From the NCBI GenBank assembly GCA_030731635.1, contig JANQTR010000227.1:1-33506 (forward strand): a stretch of 33,506 nt of DNA. The letters are read 5' to 3'. Within the stretch, counting starts at the first letter, position 1. Each line of letters starts with the position of its first letter. Made by a program: the position numbers and the translations under genes. Source of the stretch: Erythrobacter sp. GTDB taxonomy: Bacteria; Pseudomonadota; Alphaproteobacteria; Sphingomonadales; Sphingomonadaceae. The notes beneath the pieces were generated by a model. It was given only the letters and a program-made list of their open reading frames with translations, made no database searches and had not been told where the DNA came from. Positions 27,029 through 33,506 of the stretch are shown one piece after another.

Positions 27029-27552
27029 CAGATCGCACTCGCTTTGAGCATTTCTTCGTCGCTGAACCGGGCAAGCCGCTGTGAAAGCTTCATCAGGCGT
27101 TCGGCCACCATGGCCGCGCTGACGGCTTCGTTGGCCCCGTCGGTAAAGGTCACATTGCGGCCCACTGCGCCGGTCAGCTTTTCCATATCACCGGCATTGA
27201 GCGCGCTGCGATAGGCGCCCAGCCTGCCGCCCAGCACGCTCATCAGCTTGCCAACACGCTTGCCCACTACCACGTCATTCACCCCGAATTCGCGCAGTTG
27301 CCCGTCCATATCCTCGACAAACAATTCAGCAAGCAGGGCGCTTTCCGCGCGCAGATCCGACGCTTCGATCCGCACCATAACTGTGCTCAGGACAGCGGTG
27401 ATCAGGTCGAACCGCCCAGCCACCGTGTCGGCCACCGAACAATCGGCATAATAGGCCGGATCGCGGGCCAGTTCGATCACGCGGTGCCACAGCGGACGCA
27501 CGTTTTCGCGCGGGTCCGGGGCAGTGCCGAGCAGGCGGGAAAGGAAGGACAT
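27025..27552 (-). CDS. Ubiquinol-cytochrome c chaperone (CBP3 family)
   Basis: PLWHRVIELARDPAYYADCSVADTVAGRFDLITAVLSTVMVRIEAS...LFVEDMDGQLREFGVNDVVVGKRVGKLMSVLGGRLGAYRSAL. Confidence 0.9.
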   Translation of the reverse strand: MSFLSRLLGTAPDPRENVRPLWHRVIELARDPAYYADCSVADTVAGRFDLITAVLSTVMVRIEASDLRAESALLAELFVEDMDGQLREFGVNDVVVGKRVGKLMSVLGGRLGAYRSALNAGDMEKLTGAVGRNVTFTDGANEAVSAAMVAERLMKLSQRLARFSDEEMLKASAIW

Positions 27553-27779
27553 GTGTTCAGGTGCCTTTCGCGGGCGAGGGAATAGAAACAATCCGGGCGG
27601 CAGCGACCCGCCAATCATACGCAAACGCACAAAGCGCGGATGCGTTCAACCGCAGTTCAACCCGCGTGCGCCACCGCTGCGCCATATGGTGCGTTGCAAG
27701 CGCGCGACTAGCCCCTTAAAGCGTTTGCCCCAAGGGACAAAGTGCGCAGGCGCGCGCCGCAAGACGGGACAAACACGGT

Positions 27780-28283
27780 TTGACGCAGATGAACAAGGCA
27801 AGTCTGGAGAAATCAGGCGCTCGCAAGCTCAAGGCGGCAGTGCTGCTGGCTGGGATGGCGGCAATGCTGCCCGCCTGTGCTTCGATCCGCGATTCGCGCG
27901 GCTACATCGTCGATCCGCTTCTGACCGACGCGATCCAGCCCCGCATCGACAACCAGCAATCGGTTGAAAGCACGCTCGGGCGGCCGACCTTTACCAGCCA
28001 ATATGGCACGCCGACCTGGTATTATGTGGCTAGCATCACCGGCCAGCGCCCGTTCAATCGTCCGCGCATCAAAGAGCACAGCGTCTTGGCGGTGCAGTTC
28101 GACGAAGCAGGTCGGGTCGCCAAGGTTGAGCGTAGCGGCGTTGACCGCGTAGTGTTCCTCGATCCGAATGGCGACAAGACCCCGACGCTGGGCCGCGAAC
28201 GCGGCTTTCTTGAAGACCTGTTCGGCAATATCGGTCAGGTTGGCGGCGCAGGCCTGCCGGGCGGCGGCGCAGGCGGTCCATAG
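27780..28283 (+). CDS. bamE: Outer membrane protein assembly lipoprotein BamE (SmpA/OmlA)
   Basis: Lipobox-like MLPACAS, DPLLTDAIQPRIDNQQSVESTLGRPTFTSQYGTPTWYYVAS...VLAVQFDEAGRVAKVE. Confidence 0.9.
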   Translation: MTQMNKASLEKSGARKLKAAVLLAGMAAMLPACASIRDSRGYIVDPLLTDAIQPRIDNQQSVESTLGRPTFTSQYGTPTWYYVASITGQRPFNRPRIKEHSVLAVQFDEAGRVAKVERSGVDRVVFLDPNGDKTPTLGRERGFLEDLFGNIGQVGGAGLPGGGAGGP

Positions 28284-28339
28284 GCTTTTGCTGACCGCGA
28301 ACGCTTGATCCTGCGGCCATGCGCGCCATATTCGCTGGC

Positions 28340-28897
28340 ATGAACAGCGATCCGGCGAGCCACGGCCTTATCCAGTGGCACGGCACCACCATTATCGGCG
28401 TGCGGCGCGGCGGTACCACCGTCATTGCAGGCGACGGGCAGGTGTCGATGGGCAACACCGTGATGAAACCCAATGCGCGCAAAGTCCGCCGCATCGGCGA
28501 TGGCAGTGTGATGGTGGGCTTTGCCGGGGCGACGGCTGATGCCTTTACCCTGTTTGAGCGGCTGGAGAAAAAGCTCGAACAGCATTCCGGCCAGCTGATG
28601 CGCGCCGCGGTCGAACTCGCCAAGGACTGGCGCACCGACAAATACCTGCGCAATCTTGAAGCCTTGATGATCGTCGCTGACAAGGACACGCTGCTGGTGC
28701 TGACCGGTAATGGCGATGTGCTCGAACCGGTCGGAGAGATTGCGGCGATCGGATCGGGCGGCAATTTCGCGCTCGCCGCCGCCCGCGCGCTGGCCGATTA
28801 CGAAACCGATGCCGAGACGATTGCGCGCAAGGCCATGGCTGTTGCGGCAGAAATCTGCGTCTTCACCAATGGCAATCTGACGGTTGAGACCGTTTAA
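28340..28897 (+). CDS. hslV: ATP-dependent protease subunit HslV
   Basis: [44 protein letters not shown]...[20 protein letters not shown] track start 28319, internal ATG 28340 favoured. Confidence 0.97.
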   Translation: MNSDPASHGLIQWHGTTIIGVRRGGTTVIAGDGQVSMGNTVMKPNARKVRRIGDGSVMVGFAGATADAFTLFERLEKKLEQHSGQLMRAAVELAKDWRTDKYLRNLEALMIVADKDTLLVLTGNGDVLEPVGEIAAIGSGGNFALAAARALADYETDAETIARKAMAVAAEICVFTNGNLTVETV

Positions 28898-28921
28898 CCC
28901 CTCCCGCCTTCCCGGAACAGC

Positions 28922-30223
28922 ATGACCGAAAACCTCACTCCCAAGGCGATTGTCGCCGCACTCGATGAACATATTATCGGCCAGGCCGATGCCAAGCGCG
29001 CGGTTGCTGTTGCGCTGCGCAATCGCTGGCGGCGACAGCGGCTCGGCGCGGATTTGCGCGACGAGGTGACGCCCAAGAACATCCTGATGATCGGCCCGAC
29101 GGGCTGCGGCAAGACCGAGATCAGCCGGCGGCTGGCGAAACTGGCCGAAGCTCCGTTCATCAAGGTTGAAGCGACCAAGTTCACCGAAGTCGGCTATGTC
29201 GGGCGCGATGTCGAACAGATCGCGCGTGATCTGGTTGAAGAGGCGATCCGGCTGGAAAAGGAACGCCGCCGCGAAGCGGTGCGCGAGGCCGCATCCGAGG
29301 CGGCGATGGACCGGCTGCTGGTGGCGCTGGTTGGCGATAATGCCTCCGAAGCGACCCGCGAAAGCTTCCGTCAGCGGATCGTCCAGAACGCTATGAATGA
29401 TGTCGAGGTCGAGATTGAGGTCAAAGACGGTCCGTCCGCGCCCTTCGATATGGGCAATATGGGCGGTCAGATCGGGATGATCGACCTCAGCGACATGATG
29501 GGCAAGGCGCTTGGCAAGAAGCCCACCCGCCGCCAGAAACTGCGCGTGCCCGATGCCTGGGACCGGCTGGTCGATGAAGAAGCCGACAAGCGGCTCGATC
29601 AGGATGATGTCGCGCGCGTTGCGTTGGCGAATGCTGAAACCAACGGGATCGTGTTCCTTGATGAAATCGACAAGATCGCGGTCAGCGATGTGCGTGGCGG
29701 CAGTGTGTCGCGCGAAGGCGTGCAGCGCGATCTGCTGCCCCTGATCGAAGGCACGACCGTAGCCACCAAGCATGGCCCGATGAAAACCGACCATGTGCTG
29801 TTCATCGCGAGCGGCGCGTTCCACGTGGCCAAGCCTTCTGACATGTTGCCCGAATTGCAGGGGCGCTTGCCTATCCGGGTCGAACTGCGCGCGCTGACCG
29901 AGGCGGATTTCGTCCGCATTCTCAGCGAAACGCGCGCCAATCTGGTGGCGCAGTACAAGGCGCTGCTGGGCACGGAAGATGTGACGCTCGACATTACCGA
30001 GGATGCCGTGGCCGAAATCGCCCATATCGCCGCGCAGGTTAACGCCAGCGTCGAAAACATCGGTGCGCGGCGGTTGCAGACGGTGATGGAGCGACTGCTG
30101 GAGGAAATCAGCTTTGAGGCTGAAGATTTGAAGGGTCAAACCGTCAAGGTCGACGCCGCCTATGTTAAGGAACGGCTGGCCGGGCTCGCAGGCAATACCG
30201 ACCTCAGCAAGTATATCCTGTAA
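28922..30223 (+). CDS. hslU: ATP-dependent protease ATPase subunit HslU
   Basis: [55 protein letters not shown]-terminal LSKYIL. Confidence 0.99.
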   Translation: MTENLTPKAIVAALDEHIIGQADAKRAVAVALRNRWRRQRLGADLRDEVTPKNILMIGPTGCGKTEISRRLAKLAEAPFIKVEATKFTEVGYVGRDVEQIARDLVEEAIRLEKERRREAVREAASEAAMDRLLVALVGDNASEATRESFRQRIVQNAMNDVEVEIEVKDGPSAPFDMGNMGGQIGMIDLSDMMGKALGKKPTRRQKLRVPDAWDRLVDEEADKRLDQDDVARVALANAETNGIVFLDEIDKIAVSDVRGGSVSREGVQRDLLPLIEGTTVATKHGPMKTDHVLFIASGAFHVAKPSDMLPELQGRLPIRVELRALTEADFVRILSETRANLVAQYKALLGTEDVTLDITEDAVAEIAHIAAQVNASVENIGARRLQTVMERLLEEISFEAEDLKGQTVKVDAAYVKERLAGLAGNTDLSKYIL

Positions 30224-30597
30224 TGGTACGGCCCCCGGTCAGCGATCTTGCAGGGATGCTGGCGGGAATGGCCCCGGTGCTCAACGCCGATCCTTGGCAG
30301 TTCCTGGTGGTCGAGGGCGCGCTGCCCGATGATCCCTTTGCGCTGATCCGCGAGGACGAGGGCATCACCGCGATCATCGCCGGGGCAGGGGAGGGCGCCG
30401 CCTTCGCCCGGATCACCCTGATGGTGCATTCCGCGCTTGACGGGGTGGGGCTGACAGCTGCTGTGTCCGGCATCCTCGCCGAGTCGGGGATTGCGTGCAA
30501 TATCATCGCGGGGTTCCACCACGACCACCTGTTCGTGCCGTGGGAACGCCGCGACGAGGCGCTGGAACTGCTCCAACGCCTCGCACAGGCAGGCTGA
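30223..30597 (+). CDS. ACT domain-containing protein
   Basis: FALIREDEGITAIIA...FARITLMVHSALDGVGLTAAVSGILAESGIACNIIAGFHHDHLFVPWERRDEAL; TAATG overlap with hslU. Confidence 0.88.
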   Translation: MVRPPVSDLAGMLAGMAPVLNADPWQFLVVEGALPDDPFALIREDEGITAIIAGAGEGAAFARITLMVHSALDGVGLTAAVSGILAESGIACNIIAGFHHDHLFVPWERRDEALELLQRLAQAG

Positions 30598-32541
30598 CTA
30601 TTCCCCCAGCAGATATTTCTCCCAGAACATAAGCTGAGCAAGGAAGGCGTAGTCGGAATTGGCCTTCTTGCGGAAGCCGTGGCCTTCATCGGCGGCGACC
30701 AGATGCCATGCCTGGCCGCCATTGGCACGGATTGCCGCGACCATCTGATCGGCTTCGGATTTGGGCACGCGCGGATCGTTGGCACCGGTGATGACGAACA
30801 TCGGCTTTTCGATCTCACTCACGCGGGTCAGCGGGCTGATTTCCGTCAGCTTGGCGCGCTGCACCGGATCGCGCTCGTCGCCATATTCCACCCGGCGCAG
30901 ATCCTGCCGGTAGGGGTTGGTGTTTTCAAGAAAGCTGACGAAGTTGCTGATTGCCACGGTGCATTGTGTCGCCGTCAGCTTGTCCTTCAATTGCACGGCG
31001 GCGGCATAGCACATGTACCCGCCGTATGATCCGCCGGCCAGGCCGACGCGGGCCGCATCAACCGCTGGATCGGCGCGCACGGCGTCGATCAGCGCGGCCA
31101 TGTCTTTCACCGAATCCTCGCGCTTGAACGGGCCATTGTCCAAGCTGACGAAGGTTTTGCCATACCCGGTCGAGCCGCGCACATTGGGGTAGAATATCCC
31201 GATCCCGAGTTCGTTGAGGTGGTAATTGTTGCGGCCTTGAAAGCCGGCGGTGCTCTGCCCTTCGGGCCCGCCATGGACACTGACAATCATCGGGCGTTGG
31301 CCCGGAAATTTCGCTGGATCAGGCAGGTAAAGCAGGCCCGAGACCTCCAGCCCATCAAAGCTTTTGGTCGTCACGATGCGCGGTTCGACATTCACGCTGG
31401 CGTCTAGTCCGCCGGTTTCGCTCTGCGTCCAGCGGGTCAGCTGCATAGTTGCAGGGTCGAGCGACCAGACATCGGCGGCGCTTTTTGCCGAACTGAATGA
31501 GAAGCCAAGCTCACCCCAGGGGGCAAATTCCAGCCCGCCGATCTGGCCTGCGGGCAGGGCATCGACCTTGGTCACCTTGCCGCTTTTCACGTCCATGATC
31601 CGCAACCGGGCGGTGCCCGCTTCGTTCACGACATAGGCGATGGTATTGCCATCATCGGATAGAGCGAACCCGTCCACATCCCATGTTTCACGTGAAACAG
31701 GGCTAAAGGTACCCGAGACGGGGTCTAGACGGCCCAAGCGCTGGAAATCCGACCCCTGATCGCTGGTGACCCACAGCGTGCCATCGGGCGCGACTTCAAG
31801 CGAGCCATAGGCGATTTCGGCGGCTGGATCGCCAATCGGCGCCATCGCTTTGCTCGCAAGGTCGAGCCTGTAGAGATCAAGGTTCTGCACGGATTGGTAA
31901 TCGGCGACATAGGCGGTCTGCTTGTCGGGGGAAAAGCCCAGCAGCGCCCAACCGCCGCCCTGGCTTTCATGCACGATCCGGGTGGAAGCGGGATCGCGGG
32001 GGTTCATTACGTAAAGGTCCGAATCCACACCATTGCGGCGGGTTGAGCTGAACCCGATCAATTCCCCGTCGTTGCTCCACCCGCTCAATCGGTTCTGGCT
32101 CTTGCCGTCGGTCAGCAGAGTCAGGCGCCCATCTTTCAGAGCGTGGAGCTGGAAATATTCATCCCCACCGCGATCTTTGCCCACAAGGATGACGTCACCC
32201 TTGGTCGGGGCATAAGAACCGCGCACTGGCTCATCTTCGAAAGATATCTGCGTGCGCGCGCCCAGCGGCATTTCGACCCGGTGGAGCTGCGGCACATTGG
32301 CAAAGCGGGTGGAGATCAGCACCGCACGGGCATTCGGGTCCCACCCGGCAAAGCTTGCGCCGCGCGCTTCGAGATAGGGGCGGGCTCGCTCTGCCATTTC
32401 CAGCGGGATCGGCGGCATGGCTTCAGCCGTGAGCGCAGCGGGGGCGGGCACTGCGGGCGCATTGGTGGCAGGCGCGTCCTGCGCCGCAAGCGGAACGGCG
32501 ACGGTGGTTAGCAACAGGGCAATCAAGCGGACATGGCGCAT
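30598..32541 (-). CDS. S9 family peptidase (prolyl oligopeptidase / acylaminoacyl-peptidase type), secreted
   Basis: Signal peptide, beta-propeller-like repeats, VSVHGGPEGQS, GLAGGSYGGYM catalytic Ser motif, GANDPRVPKSEADQM, DEGHGF. Confidence 0.95.
   Translation of the reverse strand: MRHVRLIALLLTTVAVPLAAQDAPATNAPAVPAPAALTAEAMPPIPLEMAERARPYLEARGASFAGWDPNARAVLISTRFANVPQLHRVEMPLGARTQISFEDEPVRGSYAPTKGDVILVGKDRGGDEYFQLHALKDGRLTLLTDGKSQNRLSGWSNDGELIGFSSTRRNGVDSDLYVMNPRDPASTRIVHESQGGGWALLGFSPDKQTAYVADYQSVQNLDLYRLDLASKAMAPIGDPAAEIAYGSLEVAPDGTLWVTSDQGSDFQRLGRLDPVSGTFSPVSRETWDVDGFALSDDGNTIAYVVNEAGTARLRIMDVKSGKVTKVDALPAGQIGGLEFAPWGELGFSFSSAKSAADVWSLDPATMQLTRWTQSETGGLDASVNVEPRIVTTKSFDGLEVSGLLYLPDPAKFPGQRPMIVSVHGGPEGQSTAGFQGRNNYHLNELGIGIFYPNVRGSTGYGKTFVSLDNGPFKREDSVKDMAALIDAVRADPAVDAARVGLAGGSYGGYMCYAAAVQLKDKLTATQCTVAISNFVSFLENTNPYRQDLRRVEYGDERDPVQRAKLTEISPLTRVSEIEKPMFVITGANDPRVPKSEADQMVAAIRANGGQAWHLVAADEGHGFRKKANSDYAFLAQLMFWEKYLLGE
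31684..31699. promoter_or_regulatory. parS: parS centromere-like site, perfect consensus TGTTTCACGTGAAACA, inside the S9 peptidase CDS
   Basis: Exact 16-bp match to the canonical chromosomal parS palindrome. Confidence 0.92.
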
Positions 32542-32612
32542 CTAGGGTCACCTTTTCTGGTTGAAGATTGCCAGAAGGGTAACCGCATGGCCCAAGCCAA
32601 GCAATGGCGCAG

Positions 32613-33506
32613 CTACTCGGCTGCTTCGGCCTTTGAGCCGACGCCATCATCGCTTTGTTCGTTTGCCTGACGCGCCCACATATCGGCATACAGCCCGCCA
32701 TGGTTCAGCAAATCGGCGTGGCTGCCGGTTTCCACCATCTGCCCATGATCGAGCACCAAGATCCGGTCAGCATCCGCAATCGTCGACAAGCGGTGCGCAA
32801 TCGCGATCGTCGTGCGGCCCTTGGCGATGCGCCGCAGCGTGGCGAGGATTTCCTGCTCGGTACGGGTGTCCAAGGCGCTGGTGGCTTCATCAAGCAGCAG
32901 GATCGGCGGGTTCTTCACCAGCGTGCGCGCAATGGCGACGCGCTGTTTCTCACCGCCCGAAAGTTTCAACCCACGTTCGCCGACCATTGTTTCAAACTTC
33001 TCAGGCAAGCGATTGATAAGCGGGGTCAGCGCGGCATCGCGCGCGGCCTGTTCAATCTTGGCCTGATCCGCACCCTCGGCCCCATAAGCGATGTTGTAGG
33101 CAAGGTTTTCGTTGAACAGCACCGAATCCTGCGGAACGATGCCAATCGCGGCGCGCACGCTCGCCTGCATCACGCTTGCAATATCCTCACCACCAACCAG
33201 AATGCGGCCTTCTTGCGGATCATAGAACCGGAATAGCAGCCGCCCGATGGTGCTCTTGCCCGCGCCCGAAGGCCCAACGATGGCAAGGGTCGATCCAGCG
33301 GGCACTTCGAATGACAGGCCTTTGAGGATCGTGCGCCCCGGATCATAGCCGAAGGTGACATTGTCGAATGCCACGGTTGGCCTGCGCACAATCAATGCCG
33401 GCGCGCCGGGCACGTCCTTCACTTCGATGTCGGTATCGATCATGCGGAACATTTCGGCCATGTCGACCAGCCCCTGCCGGATTGTCCGGTAAACCCAGCC
33501 GAGCAT
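32613..33506 (-). CDS. ABC transporter ATP-binding/permease C-terminal part (ATM1/heavy-metal exporter type), truncated at window edge
   Basis: VTFGYDPGRTILKGLSFEVPAGSTLAIVGPSGAGKSTIGRLLFRFYDPQEGRILVGG, SGGEKQRVAIARTLVKNPPILLLDEATSALD. Confidence 0.93.
   Translation of the reverse strand: MLGWVYRTIRQGLVDMAEMFRMIDTDIEVKDVPGAPALIVRRPTVAFDNVTFGYDPGRTILKGLSFEVPAGSTLAIVGPSGAGKSTIGRLLFRFYDPQEGRILVGGEDIASVMQASVRAAIGIVPQDSVLFNENLAYNIAYGAEGADQAKIEQAARDAALTPLINRLPEKFETMVGERGLKLSGGEKQRVAIARTLVKNPPILLLDEATSALDTRTEQEILATLRRIAKGRTTIAIAHRLSTIADADRILVLDHGQMVETGSHADLLNHGGLYADMWARQANEQSDDGVGSKAEAAE

Noticed and set aside
28235-30139. 634-aa minus-strand ORF antisense to hslV/hslU
   Set aside because: Mirror ORF from high-GC codon structure; HslV and HslU on the plus strand are unmistakable and the antisense translation has no recognisable domain

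Overview
GC-rich chromosomal window, most likely from a sphingomonad/Erythrobacteraceae-type alphaproteobacterium (inferred from gene content: DUF1134/EipA, CBP3 chaperone-DUF177-BamE order, COQ9, Caulobacter-type TonB receptor). Much of it is housekeeping: tRNA-Ser, aromatic aminotransferase, ribE/ribD, YgjP/YcgN/SCO1, COQ9, ssb, hslVU, S9 peptidase, ABC exporter. Two accessory blocks stand out. (1) ~4.7-15.1 kb is a compact uronate-polysaccharide utilisation locus: secreted beta-helix protein, LacI regulator, FAH/hydratase-family enzyme, ExuT-like MFS, TonB receptor, DhuI-like (RpiB-fold) isomerase, KduD-like SDR and KdgK-like kinase. Three near-identical TGACACCGGTGTCA palindromes lie at its promoters. 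(2) ~21.8-26.4 kb is a divergent cluster with a predicted secreted truncated globin lacking the usual distal Tyr, a DUF3034-like beta-barrel, an amicyanin-like cupredoxin, and a membrane GGDEF-EAL protein: a candidate heme/copper-to-c-di-GMP system. Also notable are a perfect 16-bp parS site inside the S9 peptidase gene, and a BLUF photoreceptor gene with no canonical start codon, convergent with riboflavin biosynthesis genes. Family calls come from reading translated sequences; no searches were run.
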